From: Candidatus Rifleibacteriota bacterium | GTDB taxonomy: Bacteria > Muiribacteriota > Ozemobacteria > Ozemobacterales > Ozemobacteraceae | Length of the DNA stretch: 64,000 bases | Reading direction: 5' to 3' | Assembly: GCA_012520995.1 (NCBI GenBank) | Contig: JAAYNI010000044.1 | Location: 1-64,000, forward strand | Shown: positions 19,650 through 29,510 of the stretch, in pieces | How the letters are laid out: each line of letters starts with the position of its first letter | Position numbering within the stretch: position 1 is the first letter of the stretch | Notes under the pieces: model-generated | What the model was told of the DNA's origin: nothing | The model's input: only the letters and a program-made list of their open reading frames with translations | Database searches by the model: none | Program-made: the position numbers and the translations under genes

Positions 19650-20000
19650 CTATTTAAACATTGAACCGAAGCCAGCCGCCATTTTTCTGGCAAGCTCAGC
19701 AATAATTGCATCTTTCTTTCTCAAGAATGTAGGAACTGCGGACTTCGGCACTTTCGGCAAATCAGCTATCTTCGTTACTAACTCTCTCAATGAAAGCGAT
19801 GTATCGATCATAGCTACTGGAATATCCAAAAAACTCATTTTCTCAAACTTTACTGTAGCAAAGCGAAAATCAAGTTCGTCAAAATCAACATCAAATTGCT
19901 CTTTTATTGGTTTATCAATATTGAAGGGCTCGTCTTTCATGCTTTCAGACTCTATAGTCTGCAAGAAATCTTCCAATAAAGTATCTATTCGGGCAGTCAT
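19650..20000 (-). CDS. Hypothetical protein, 116 aa
   Basis: AAGGAGCC RBS directly upstream of the ATG; the opposite-strand ORF 19636..20013 lacks comparable support. Confidence 0.6.
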   Translation of the reverse strand: MTARIDTLLEDFLQTIESESMKDEPFNIDKPIKEQFDVDFDELDFRFATVKFEKMSFLDIPVAMIDTSLSLRELVTKIADLPKVPKSAVPTFLRKKDAIIAELARKMAAGFGSMFK

Positions 20001-20071
20001 AAAGGCTCCTTAGGAATTATTAAGTCTCTCAAAGAAAAGAAAGTTTTAACAAAATAAAAAGTTATGAGTTT

Positions 20072-20962
20072 TTAAAGTTCATAAGGTGTAAGGGACTCGT
20101 AACCGCTTTCCGTAATAACAAAAGTTTGTTCATATTGAGCGGAAAGAGATCCATCAACAGTCACCGCTGTCCAATCATCATCCAGCACTCTGGAATGCGG
20201 CAAACCAAGGTTCAGCATTGGCTCTACTGTAAAAACCATTCCTGGAACAAGCTTGATTCCTGTGCCCTTTTTCCCATAATGAGGAACATTTGGCGACTCA
20301 TGGAAATTCTTACCTATGCCATGGCCAACATATTCTCTAACCACGGAGCAACCTTCACCCTCAGCATAATCCTGAATAACAGCTCCTATATCACCTATAC
20401 GATTTCCTGGTTTTAAAACAGCACAGGCTTTTTTGAGGGAATTGCGCGCCACTTCCATAAGTCTTAGAGCCTCGGGAGAACAATCACCCACAGGAAAAGT
20501 CATGTTTGCGTCAGCATAATAACCATTCAATATAGAGGTTACGTCAACATTTATTATATCGCCGTCTTTCAAGATCTGCTCCGATGAAGGTATACCGTGA
20601 CATATAACATCATTGACTGATGTACAGACACTTTTAGGAAAGCCGTTATAGTTCAGCGGAGCAGGTATAGCTCCATTTTGCAGTGTATATTCATGAACAA
20701 CTTTATTGATATCTTCAGTTGTTATACCAGGCTTGATCATGTCGCGAGCTTTAAAAAGCGTATCAACAACAAGCTTGCCAGCAACACGCATGGCTGCAAT
20801 ATCTTGAGGTGTTTTCAGATATATCTGATAGCGTCTTAGGTATTCATCACTTAGCCTTCGTTCAGAAGGAGCTAAATTTTTATGCATACAACATTTTTTA
20901 AACTTGAGACCGCTACCGCAAGGGCAAGAATCGTTTCTTCCTACCCCTTCATAAAGAGTCAT
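20072..20962 (-). CDS. map: Type I methionine aminopeptidase with N-terminal SEC-C zinc motif
   Basis: [22 protein letters not shown] motif plus the MAP catalytic domain ([29 protein letters not shown]). Confidence 0.95.
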   Translation of the reverse strand: MTLYEGVGRNDSCPCGSGLKFKKCCMHKNLAPSERRLSDEYLRRYQIYLKTPQDIAAMRVAGKLVVDTLFKARDMIKPGITTEDINKVVHEYTLQNGAIPAPLNYNGFPKSVCTSVNDVICHGIPSSEQILKDGDIINVDVTSILNGYYADANMTFPVGDCSPEALRLMEVARNSLKKACAVLKPGNRIGDIGAVIQDYAEGEGCSVVREYVGHGIGKNFHESPNVPHYGKKGTGIKLVPGMVFTVEPMLNLGLPHSRVLDDDWTAVTVDGSLSAQYEQTFVITESGYESLTPYEL

Positions 20963-20981
20963 TCTTTTTCTCCGTCAATAT

Positions 20982-21758
20982 TTAATTTTGCGGTATTGTA
21001 TCACTTTTAACCTTAGAAACAAAGTTCTCTTCTTTAATGATGCGATAAAACTCACTCTTTTGTTCTTTGGGATATAAAAGCAACTCCGGCGTTTTTTGCA
21101 CTATGTACAGAATCAGCAAGAAAAAATTAAGATAAAGAAATGTTTTCAAATCTCCTTTCAAGTCAAATGGAATCTTAAAAAATCCCAAAAGAATAAGTTT
21201 AAGCCAAAGCACTTGGATAAAAACCCTGAAACCAATCCCAAGAAAAGCAGCCAGCAAATTAGCAAAAGATGAGTTTCCATCTGCATTTAGACAAGGAGTA
21301 TAAAGGTCAGCCGTTCTCAAGGGTATTATGTAATAAAATCTGTTCAGAAAACTCTTAACCCAAGAAAAAGATTCTTTTTCTTTAGTATCATTCAAAGTTT
21401 TTTCTTCTCTGTGAAAAAATTTACGAATAAGAAAAGCTCCGAAATATGAAGCCAATACTTGTGAAATAGAAACATAAAAGAATGCCCTCAAGGGAGTAGA
21501 AAGAAAAAGAAAAAAAGCTGTAATAAATATTGAAGGAAAACCCGCCAAGGCTCCCAGAAAGGCTAAAAAAACAAATAGCAAATGAATCCACCAAGAAGCG
21601 TCTTCAAACGAGACAGAAAGCCAAGTCCGCAATCCTATAAAATCTTTATGGGTTCGCAAGCCGTATTTGTACGCAAAAAACAAAGAAAACAAAAGAATTG
21701 CTGCTACCGCCAAAAAGCTCAAAAGACCTATTCTGCGTTGAGTTTTATATTTCCACAT
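20982..21758 (-). CDS. TVP38/TMEM64 (VTT)-like membrane protein
   Basis: Polytopic, GxxAGFPSIFITAFFLF segment; family by general resemblance. Confidence 0.6.
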   Translation of the reverse strand: MWKYKTQRRIGLLSFLAVAAILLFSLFFAYKYGLRTHKDFIGLRTWLSVSFEDASWWIHLLFVFLAFLGALAGFPSIFITAFFLFLSTPLRAFFYVSISQVLASYFGAFLIRKFFHREEKTLNDTKEKESFSWVKSFLNRFYYIIPLRTADLYTPCLNADGNSSFANLLAAFLGIGFRVFIQVLWLKLILLGFFKIPFDLKGDLKTFLYLNFFLLILYIVQKTPELLLYPKEQKSEFYRIIKEENFVSKVKSDTIPQN

Positions 21759-21894
21759 AGCCTAGCTATCGGACAATAGATTTGTTTTTTGTATCTTAAT
21801 AGCAAATTATTAGAGTTGTCTTATAGCTCATTTTGTGCTAGTTTTATCTGTAGCTGTGTATCAATCAGTCAGATTAACTTGGAGCTAGTGTTAT

Positions 21895-22239
21895 ATGTCA
21901 GATGAGTTTTCCCTGTCGTATCGTACAGAAGATGACCTTTTATTTATCAAAACATCCGGATATCTAAACGACTTGGGCGCCGAAAAAGTTGATGCCGTCT
22001 GCATGGAAAAGCTCAGCGAGGGAATTACGAAAGTAATTATCAACCTGCAAGACTCTCCGATGATTAACAGTATCGGCATATCAATACTTATAGGTGTTAT
22101 AGAAGCCATTGAAGAAGCAGAAGGCACCCTTGCCTTCACAAACATGACCCCAACAAACAAAAAAACCTTTGAAATGATGGGGCTTCTTCAATTTGCGAAG
22201 GCATTTGACTCAGAAGAAGAAGCTGCAGCAAGCATTTAG
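21895..22239 (+). CDS. STAS-domain protein (anti-sigma factor antagonist-like)
   Basis: NLQDSPMINSIGISILIGVIEAI STAS core; no classic DxSxxDSxG phosphosite serine in the usual context. Confidence 0.8.
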   Translation: MSDEFSLSYRTEDDLLFIKTSGYLNDLGAEKVDAVCMEKLSEGITKVIINLQDSPMINSIGISILIGVIEAIEEAEGTLAFTNMTPTNKKTFEMMGLLQFAKAFDSEEEAAASI

Positions 22240-22265
22240 AGCAAAAGAAAGGGCTCGTTGTTATT

Positions 22266-23843
22266 ATGCCGGATTCCTTGTCTGCCCTGAAACAACAAAA
22301 TCTCAAATATGAGTATATACTCGGAGCTTTGAGTGATATCGGGGCTGAGCTCTGTAAAGAAACTGGTTTTGACCGCCAACTAAAATCAATGCTGCATCTT
22401 TTATTGGGTACTTTAGGCTCAATTAAAGGCGGCATTTTTTTCTTGGAGTCAAAAGATTCTAAGCATTATTTAAAACTTCAGTGCTCGTGGAAACTGAAAA
22501 AAGACACTGAACCTATTTTCATACCGCCAGAAGTCTATAAAAACCTTGAAGAGCTTCCTGACACCCAAACTTCTAAAATAACCGACACCGAACATTTCAA
22601 AGACTTGCCTCGTTATTTTGACGACGAACAGCTCGACAGCATAGCGATTCTCAAAGTCAGAACCAAAATTATTGGTGCCTTGGTAGTAGGAAAAAAACTA
22701 AAAGACACTGAGTTAACCAAAGAAGAAGTAGACTTTCTGCAGACCCTTTCCAGGAACGTAGCTGTTGCCATAAACAACTATTTTATGCTCTCTGACTTAC
22801 GTGAAACCAATGCCCGTTTAGATGACAAAATACGCGAAGTCAGCATACTTTACAAAGCCACTCAAATTATTTCCTCAGAACTTCAACTGCATGCCCTTTT
22901 GGATCTGGCCCTGACAACTATTGGCGAAATAGTAAAACTAACCAGCGGTTCTATGTGGCTCTATGACGACGAGACCCAATCCCTGAATCTTATAAGTAAA
23001 ATAACCAACGGAAGAGTAAGAACAAACCCGCGAGGCAAAATAGACAAAAAAACTTCCGTCTTTGTTAAAACCTTATTAGATCGCAAATCAACCCTTATTA
23101 AGTATCATGATGCTCCTTTGGAAGTCACTGAAAACGATCAAAAGTTTTTTGGTGACACCTTTGCATTAATTCCTATTATGAATAAAGGCACCTTCCTTGG
23201 GGCTATACACTTGGAGAATGAGGCGGATGAGCCATTCCAAGACAGAGATTTGCGTCTAATTCAAGTTTTCGCGCTTCAACTGGGTGCTGCCGTACAGAAT
23301 GCCAAACTTTATGAACAAGCAATAACTGACGGCATGACAAAACTTTACTTGCACAGATACTTCAAGCAGCGTCTAAAGGATGAAATAAAAAGAGCAAGCC
23401 GTTATGGACATGAGTTAGCTCTTATAATGATTGACATTGACTATTTCAAGAAGTTAAACGACACATACGGTCACCAAGCAGGAGACGAAGTCCTTAAACA
23501 GGTTGCCCAAATTCTTAAAACTGGCTTGCGCCTTCACGACCTGCCTGTCAGATATGGCGGCGAAGAGTTTGCTCTCCTGCTTCCTGAAACAGGGATAACT
23601 GGAGCAAAAAATGTTGCCCAACGAATCAGAAAAGCCATTGAAGCTAGTGTATTAGAATATGAAGGGAACATTATTCGACAAACAGCCAGTTTCGGCATCG
23701 CTGTTTTCCCTGCAGATGCCAAAGACGATGACTCTATCATAAGATCTGCTGATATCGCCTTATATTACTCCAAGGAAAGTGGCAGAAACCGCGTTAGCTG
23801 TTTCAAAGAGATTCCAGAAGAAAGCAAGAACGGCAAACAATAG
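22266..23843 (+). CDS. GAF-domain diguanylate cyclase (GGDEF family, motif GGEEF)
   Basis: RYGGEEFALLLPETG, DIDYFKKLNDTYGHQAGD; two GAF-like regions N-terminal. Confidence 0.92.
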   Translation: MPDSLSALKQQNLKYEYILGALSDIGAELCKETGFDRQLKSMLHLLLGTLGSIKGGIFFLESKDSKHYLKLQCSWKLKKDTEPIFIPPEVYKNLEELPDTQTSKITDTEHFKDLPRYFDDEQLDSIAILKVRTKIIGALVVGKKLKDTELTKEEVDFLQTLSRNVAVAINNYFMLSDLRETNARLDDKIREVSILYKATQIISSELQLHALLDLALTTIGEIVKLTSGSMWLYDDETQSLNLISKITNGRVRTNPRGKIDKKTSVFVKTLLDRKSTLIKYHDAPLEVTENDQKFFGDTFALIPIMNKGTFLGAIHLENEADEPFQDRDLRLIQVFALQLGAAVQNAKLYEQAITDGMTKLYLHRYFKQRLKDEIKRASRYGHELALIMIDIDYFKKLNDTYGHQAGDEVLKQVAQILKTGLRLHDLPVRYGGEEFALLLPETGITGAKNVAQRIRKAIEASVLEYEGNIIRQTASFGIAVFPADAKDDDSIIRSADIALYYSKESGRNRVSCFKEIPEESKNGKQ

Positions 23844-23922
23844 CTGGTGCTTTGTTTTCTCTAAAACTTTCCTGTCAGCCTTTCAAAATTCACAAGACAA
23901 TATCCGCTTATAAGATCACACC

Positions 23923-24102
23923 GTGATGAGTGGTGCGTGGCGGTTGGCGAGCTTAATTAAATTAGAAACTAAAAAGTATAAATTAGAAATAAATGTTGTA
24001 GTTTTTTCTGCAGTTTCTGTCCTATGTCTTTGTTTGGGGCTTGCTCCCCCCGCACCCTACACCCCACGCCCTACTCCCTGATTTTAAGCTGTGCTTAAAA
24101 TC
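23923..24102 (+). repeat. Mosaic heptad-core intergenic repeat, copy C
   Basis: GTGATGA-GTGGTGC-GTGGCGG-TTGGCGA then ATTAGAA-type and CCCT-type 7-bp series and the GATTTTAAGC..GCTTAAAATC palindrome. Confidence 0.85.
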
Positions 24103-24937
24103 AGCCTTCAGGGAATTTAACCTTCCAACGATTCAAGGACAAACCGCTTCTGGAACGTTCTATTATAAGAATACGTTCCAAAGCATCCACAGCAAAATCA
24201 CGAGGAGCCTCTTGTCTTGGCAGACGCAGTTTCCAAAACATTCTGCCGTTATTTCCTATAGATATAGCGAATCTTTTTGAATTTTCCTCAATGCCAGAAA
24301 TTAAAAGCTCATTATCAGGGCCCTCTGGACCAAGTTGCAAATTCACAGGCTGATAAGTAGAGGCAAAGTCAAAAACAGGCGACATCATATTGCCAAAACA
24401 ATCATAAATATCAGCCCGCCAGTTTCCCTTTTCTGTCAAAGCCATTGTCCAAAAGAATCCGTCTTGAACAGGCAAGAGAAATGGCATATCTTTTATTTCA
24501 ACAACCTCTGCCGAACTCTTTGGCAAATAGTAAGCATCTCCTGAACCGTATAGCATAAGTCCTGCTGAGCAAGCCTCTATACGGCTAGCATTGAAAGAAA
24601 GAGAAGCCCACTCGCTGAAGATATGTCCGCCCAAAGAACCTGCATCATTCAGGTATATAAGCTCCCCGTTATAAACATCAAAATCAACTATGGAACCGGA
24701 TACTTTTACAGAACCTTCCTTCATGCTTTGATCAGCTGTATTTAAAATTATATAGTTGCCTGATTCCGAGAGTATATACACATGGTTATTTTCATATCGA
24801 AAGCCAAGCAAACCTTGGGAAATCATTTTCTGAGGAATCTCAAGCAGAACTTCTCTGGTAATAGATTGAGCAGTCAGTTCAAATGAAAAGAGAGAAAGAA
24901 AAGTTATCAAGAAAAAAACATGTATTCGTTTAATCAT
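24101..24937 (-). CDS. Secreted hypothetical protein, beta-propeller-like
   Basis: Signal peptide; repeated beta-rich segments; tandem with an NHL-like gene. Confidence 0.65.
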   Translation of the reverse strand: MIKRIHVFFLITFLSLFSFELTAQSITREVLLEIPQKMISQGLLGFRYENNHVYILSESGNYIILNTADQSMKEGSVKVSGSIVDFDVYNGELIYLNDAGSLGGHIFSEWASLSFNASRIEACSAGLMLYGSGDAYYLPKSSAEVVEIKDMPFLLPVQDGFFWTMALTEKGNWRADIYDCFGNMMSPVFDFASTYQPVNLQLGPEGPDNELLISGIEENSKRFAISIGNNGRMFWKLRLPRQEAPRDFAVDALERILIIERSRSGLSLNRWKVKFPEG

Positions 24938-24947
24938 TTTAAAACCC

Positions 24948-25922
24948 TTACTTCAGCTGAAAAACATTAAAAGTTCCATCAGGAGCCTCAAAATAGTCGG
25001 CATCTGTTTGGAATAAACTGCCTTCAGCAGAGACTGAAATAAACCTTGTCACATTAACAGGGGCTTTAAATATTAATGTTTCTGCCACAGTTCCGTCCAG
25101 TCTAATCACGTACAGAACTCTTTGACCCGCATAAATACCAGCAGGTTTAAAAGTCACATATAAGTCACCGTTTTTAGAGACATGCTCTATCCTTGCATTG
25201 GTCATTGCTCCCAACCCTATATGAATTGTTCTCTGCAATTGCCCTTTAGGTGAAAAAGTTTTACGAAAATAGCCAGCTTTGTCGCTATAGTACAAAGAGT
25301 GCAATCTTCCTCTATTATCCAATGCAAATCTGCTGCCTTGAAAATCTATTTGACGAAGCAGCTCACCAAAAGAAGAGAAAACAGATATTGTCTGTTTTGC
25401 CTCATCTGCAACATACAGTCTGCCGCCATCGTCGCAGTCAATTTGTGATATCTGTATAAACTTTCCTGGTTCTTCACCTGTACCACCCAGCTGCATCAAG
25501 GTCTTACCTGTTTCCATAGAGATTTTGTGCAAAGTAGACTCAGCATCATTGCAAACCCACACATTTTTCAATTCTTTGGCTGGCTCAAAGGCAAAATCTG
25601 AGTAAACACACCCTTCAGAGAGTTTTGGCAACTCTAAAGAGTAAAGCAACTTTCCGTCTTGCGAATATTGATTGAGAGAATTTCCTATGGAATTAAGAAC
25701 CCAAAGTTTGTCAGCTACGACCCGAAAAGCCTGAGGGCCAAAGGGAGCCGACTCTCTAAAGCTTTCATGGGTTTTAAGATTATACACAGCCAAGCTTCCA
25801 GGAGCAGTACCGTAAGGTATTTTCCATTTAGGCATTTCAATTTGAGCTAGAATCGGAGAGAAAGAAAGATAGAAAAAAAGGAAGAGAAATAATAAAGATG
25901 TTAGCTTATTTGATTGTTTCAA
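24948..25922 (-). CDS. Secreted NHL/6-bladed beta-propeller protein
   Basis: Signal peptide; repeated GxxYVADxxxxxISVFSxxGxxLRQI-type repeats. Confidence 0.75.
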   Translation of the reverse strand: MKQSNKLTSLLFLFLFFYLSFSPILAQIEMPKWKIPYGTAPGSLAVYNLKTHESFRESAPFGPQAFRVVADKLWVLNSIGNSLNQYSQDGKLLYSLELPKLSEGCVYSDFAFEPAKELKNVWVCNDAESTLHKISMETGKTLMQLGGTGEEPGKFIQISQIDCDDGGRLYVADEAKQTISVFSSFGELLRQIDFQGSRFALDNRGRLHSLYYSDKAGYFRKTFSPKGQLQRTIHIGLGAMTNARIEHVSKNGDLYVTFKPAGIYAGQRVLYVIRLDGTVAETLIFKAPVNVTRFISVSAEGSLFQTDADYFEAPDGTFNVFQLK

Positions 25923-25944
25923 GTAATAGAACCTCTTTCTTGTC

Positions 25945-27264
25945 TCAAGGTTTTCTGAGAATCCTGCAAATTTTCATGGAATGAGGATCTGAAAGAACAG
26001 GTGTACGTTTAGAGGAGCTATTATTCATAGCCTTGAAAGTATTGCCCTCTTTTACAATAATGCCTATATGACTATCTCCAGGCAAATAAGTAGTCCAGGT
26101 TATAACATCTCCTTCACGGAAGGGTTCAGAAACTTCTACCCAGCCTTTTGCTTTTAAAGCGTTCACAGAACCTGTGCAGTTCAGATAAACCTTATCTAGA
26201 GCTCCCGCATTTTTTAATGCTGTGGTAGCAACTTGAGCACAAGCGAGATTGCCATAATCTACTTCAGGCCCCCTGAACCTAGTGCTGCCAAGTAATGCTC
26301 TGGCACTTGATGCCACTTTTTGCTGCAAACTTCCAGAAGGTGTAGGTGGAGTAGGCACAGGTGCGGGTGCAGGTGCGGGAGTAGGTGTAACAGGCTTCGG
26401 TTTCAACACAGGGAGTTTATTAGTAGGCGCGGCACCAGGAGCAGGTTTTTGGCGATCAACATATTCAGCTGGAATATAAGCTGTTTTGCCTTCCCAGTCT
26501 ATTGTGTACCAGATTCCAACTTTGCCTGTGACTTTAACAGCTGCACCCTGCTTCAAAGTTCCACCTATTTTTCCCCAAGGAGACTGGCGAATATTCAAAG
26601 AGCTGGCAGTTATATAAGCAGTAAAAGAGTTTGCGTAGCTATCCGGCTTAGAAGGAGCAGGCGCGGAAGCTCCTTTTGCGTTATCTATATATTTTTTGGA
26701 AACATAGCCGTCGCTGCCTTTGTAGCTGATTCTATAAAAGTCTTTGGTTTCACCAAGAATATCAACTTCTTCACCCTGAGAAAGCGTTCCTATCACATCG
26801 CCCCCAGGCACACGCCTGACAGCTATGGAATTCCCGGAAACCCTGCCTTTTGTAATTGGATCAGAAGCAACACCTGGAATTGATAAAAATTTGTCAAGAA
26901 TATAACCGGCAGAACCTTTGTAGGAAATTTTATACCAGTCTCCTGACTGGCCAATTATTTTAACAGGAGTTCCTTTGGGTAATGTGCCTATTATATTGCC
27001 CCAAGGCACATCCCTGACATTCACGCTATCTGCCGAAACCTTGCCTTCCGTTGGAAGAGGGCTCTTCTTTGAGGAAATGGGCGTTTGTGCATTAACAGTG
27101 CCTTGTAGAGAAGAAGCTTCAACTTTTCCTGGTTCAGAATCCTCTATTATAACATCAAAAGGCTCTGGTTCTCCTGGAAGAGTCGCAGCCCCAAGAAAAG
27201 AAGAACACAAAATCAAAACTGGCAATAATACTGCCAGACATATAGCTTTTTTTTGTAATTTCAT
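25945..27264 (-). CDS. Secreted protein with three bacterial SH3 domains, Pro-rich linker and C-terminal NlpC/P60- or CHAP-like domain
   Basis: Three VSADSVNVRDVPWGNIIGTLPKGTPV-type repeats; PTPAPAPAPVPTPPTP linker; C-terminal NLACAQVATTALKNAG...GDSHIGIIV. Confidence 0.8.
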   Translation of the reverse strand: MKLQKKAICLAVLLPVLILCSSFLGAATLPGEPEPFDVIIEDSEPGKVEASSLQGTVNAQTPISSKKSPLPTEGKVSADSVNVRDVPWGNIIGTLPKGTPVKIIGQSGDWYKISYKGSAGYILDKFLSIPGVASDPITKGRVSGNSIAVRRVPGGDVIGTLSQGEEVDILGETKDFYRISYKGSDGYVSKKYIDNAKGASAPAPSKPDSYANSFTAYITASSLNIRQSPWGKIGGTLKQGAAVKVTGKVGIWYTIDWEGKTAYIPAEYVDRQKPAPGAAPTNKLPVLKPKPVTPTPAPAPAPVPTPPTPSGSLQQKVASSARALLGSTRFRGPEVDYGNLACAQVATTALKNAGALDKVYLNCTGSVNALKAKGWVEVSEPFREGDVITWTTYLPGDSHIGIIVKEGNTFKAMNNSSSKRTPVLSDPHSMKICRILRKP

Positions 27265-27414
27265 CTGTACCTCCGCAAGCCTGTTATTTCATTCTAACCA
27301 AAATTTGCAAGAGCGACAAGAGCTATTGATAAAACATTGATCTTTCAAGTAATGATCTGTTAAACTTGATGTTGCCGTACATGCAAAAAAAATTACAAAG
27401 GTGAAAGGTTCCTT

Positions 27415-28635
27415 ATGATAAACCTTGCTGAATTTTCCTTTCTAAGCACTTTGCCCACTAGAGAGCTAATGAAGCTTACCAAAACCTGCAGGATTCAAAA
27501 ATACAACTCAGGAACACGAATTGTAATTGAAGGAGAGAAAATTAACGATCTTTTACTTGTCGTCAAAGGTCAGCTCTCAATAATGAAATCCTATGGCGGC
27601 GAAAATAAAACTCTCTTTAATATAGACCCAGGCGATATTTATGGAGAAGTAGAACTTCTCAACGGCACTAAAGCTCTTTCAACCCTTGTTGGTTATAGAG
27701 AATTCGAACTCATGTTCATACCAAAAAATGAGTTTTTACGTCTCATTGGCACCTATGAACAATTCGCAATAGAAACAAGAGAACTATATACAAGACGAGC
27801 ATCCACTCTGCTTGAAGTCACAAAACACAAGGGTCAGCCTGCCAGAGTCATCACCTTTTACAACGTAAAAGGCGGTGCGGGAAAATCTGTTATTTCTGCA
27901 AACGTTGCCGTAATGCTTGCCCGCTTCTGGAAGAAAAAAGTTGTTCTATTGGATTTGAATCTTTCTTTCGGCGATCAAGCCATATTGCTGAACCTTCCAG
28001 TGGAAAAGCACATACACAAGCTTAAACAACTTAAGAGACCATACAACATAACCATGATAGAAGGACAAATGACCACTCATCCTGAGTCAGGCCTGAAAGT
28101 TCTTCTCCCTCCGCCAAGACCTGAATTAGCTGAAGAAATAAGCGGAGAAATGATTTCGCATATCATAGATATTCTTAGACCACACTACGACTTTATCATT
28201 ATTGATACTCACAATCAGATGACTGAGTTGGAACTCAAAATTTTGGACGCAAGCAACATTATTATGCTTATGATGACCATGGAAATCACTTTCGTTAAAA
28301 ACACGAGACTCCTCATTGACTTGTTCCAACGCCTCCATATCCCGCGAGAAAAAGTCAAAGTCGTCCTGAACAGAGCCTTCAAAAGTATGGGCTTAGAGCC
28401 CGCTAAAGTAGAAAAATCTCTCGCATATGCAATAAGCTATTTTATTCCTTCCGAAGGAGACATTGTTGTTCCGTCTATTAACAAGGGCGTGCCTTTTGTT
28501 CTTTCCAGAACAAGTGACGGTTCAACCATACTCGAATCTATAAAGCATATTTGTGCAAGCTTGGCTGGCGGCATGGAAAAGAAACAAACTTGGAGCATGT
28601 TCTCTCTCTTGAAAGAAGTTTTTAAATTAAACTAA
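27415..28635 (+). CDS. cNMP-binding domain fused to CpaE/MinD-like ATPase
   Basis: N-terminal cyclic-nucleotide-binding fold (GTRIVIEGEKINDLLLVVKGQLSI...GDIYGEVELLNG); C-terminal FYNVKGGAGKSVISANVAVMLA deviant Walker A. Confidence 0.87.
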   Translation: MINLAEFSFLSTLPTRELMKLTKTCRIQKYNSGTRIVIEGEKINDLLLVVKGQLSIMKSYGGENKTLFNIDPGDIYGEVELLNGTKALSTLVGYREFELMFIPKNEFLRLIGTYEQFAIETRELYTRRASTLLEVTKHKGQPARVITFYNVKGGAGKSVISANVAVMLARFWKKKVVLLDLNLSFGDQAILLNLPVEKHIHKLKQLKRPYNITMIEGQMTTHPESGLKVLLPPPRPELAEEISGEMISHIIDILRPHYDFIIIDTHNQMTELELKILDASNIIMLMMTMEITFVKNTRLLIDLFQRLHIPREKVKVVLNRAFKSMGLEPAKVEKSLAYAISYFIPSEGDIVVPSINKGVPFVLSRTSDGSTILESIKHICASLAGGMEKKQTWSMFSLLKEVFKLN

Positions 28636-28655
28636 TTTCCATTTCACTGAACTGA

Positions 28656-28689
28656 AAAAACCCTCTTGATTATCCTCAAGAGGGTTTTT
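28656..28689. terminator. Bidirectional intrinsic terminator AAAAACCCTCTTGA-TTATCC-TCAAGAGGGTTTTT
   Basis: Perfect 14-bp inverted repeat between convergent genes. Confidence 0.93.
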
Positions 28690-28712
28690 ATATTTTCTGC
28701 CGTATCTTCTAG

Positions 28713-29504
28713 TTAGTTTTTAAACATCTTCCTAATAGCTGAACAGAAGGTATCCCAGAAGCTAGGTTCTCTTTCATCAGGAAAGGCTTTGACTATGACT
28801 ATAGACACATTGTCTTTGCCTCCATGCTCCAAGGCTCTCTGTATCAGAGTATCAACAGCCACTTTCAAGCTTTCATTCTCATTTTTCAAAATTTCTTCTA
28901 TTTCACTGTCTTCCAGTTCATTGGTAAGACCATCAGAACAGAGAATAAAAACATCCCCTTCATGAACCGCTCCCGACATAATCTCAGGATTAATTTCGTC
29001 AACATTGCCAATATACCTGGTTATAGAATTTCTAAAGGGATGGTTAGCCTTCTCTGACTCATTAATCAAACCCCGCTCATAAAGTTCCTCAACATAAGAG
29101 TGATCCCTTGTAAGCTGCTTCAAAGAGTCTTTTCTGAACAAGTATACCCTGCTGTCGCCAACAAACCCCAAAGAAAACTCTTTGTCTCTGAAAGCCAAAA
29201 TAACGCAAGTAGCTCCCATTTCTTTGTTGGTGTCGCTCTTGTCCTGCTCTTCCCTTACACGCCTGTTAGCTTCCTGAATAGCTTGGCTTATCACTTCTTC
29301 AAGGGGCAGCGAGGCATTTGGCGCACCAAACACATCTTTTACCGCTTCCTTCGTAATAGCTGAGGCTACTTCTCCCGCAGCCAGTCCACCCATTCCATCA
29401 GAGACCAGAAAGTAAGAGCCTGCTTCAGATACCAAAAAGGCATCTTCATTATGATCGCGTACCCTTCCAACGTTTGTCTCTCCGATAGCTTTGTAAATCA
29501 TCAA
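28713..29504 (-). CDS. PP2C-family protein Ser/Thr phosphatase
   Basis: GRVRDHNEDAFL, SDGMGG, GDSRVYLFR, LCSDGLTNEL, GGKDNVSIVIV. Confidence 0.94.
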   Translation of the reverse strand: MMIYKAIGETNVGRVRDHNEDAFLVSEAGSYFLVSDGMGGLAAGEVASAITKEAVKDVFGAPNASLPLEEVISQAIQEANRRVREEQDKSDTNKEMGATCVILAFRDKEFSLGFVGDSRVYLFRKDSLKQLTRDHSYVEELYERGLINESEKANHPFRNSITRYIGNVDEINPEIMSGAVHEGDVFILCSDGLTNELEDSEIEEILKNENESLKVAVDTLIQRALEHGGKDNVSIVIVKAFPDEREPSFWDTFCSAIRKMFKN

Positions 29505-29510
29505 CTCACC

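Noticed and set aside
19636-20013. + strand 125-aa ORF
   Set aside because: Fully antisense to the 116-aa ORF, which has a good RBS (AAGGAGCC).
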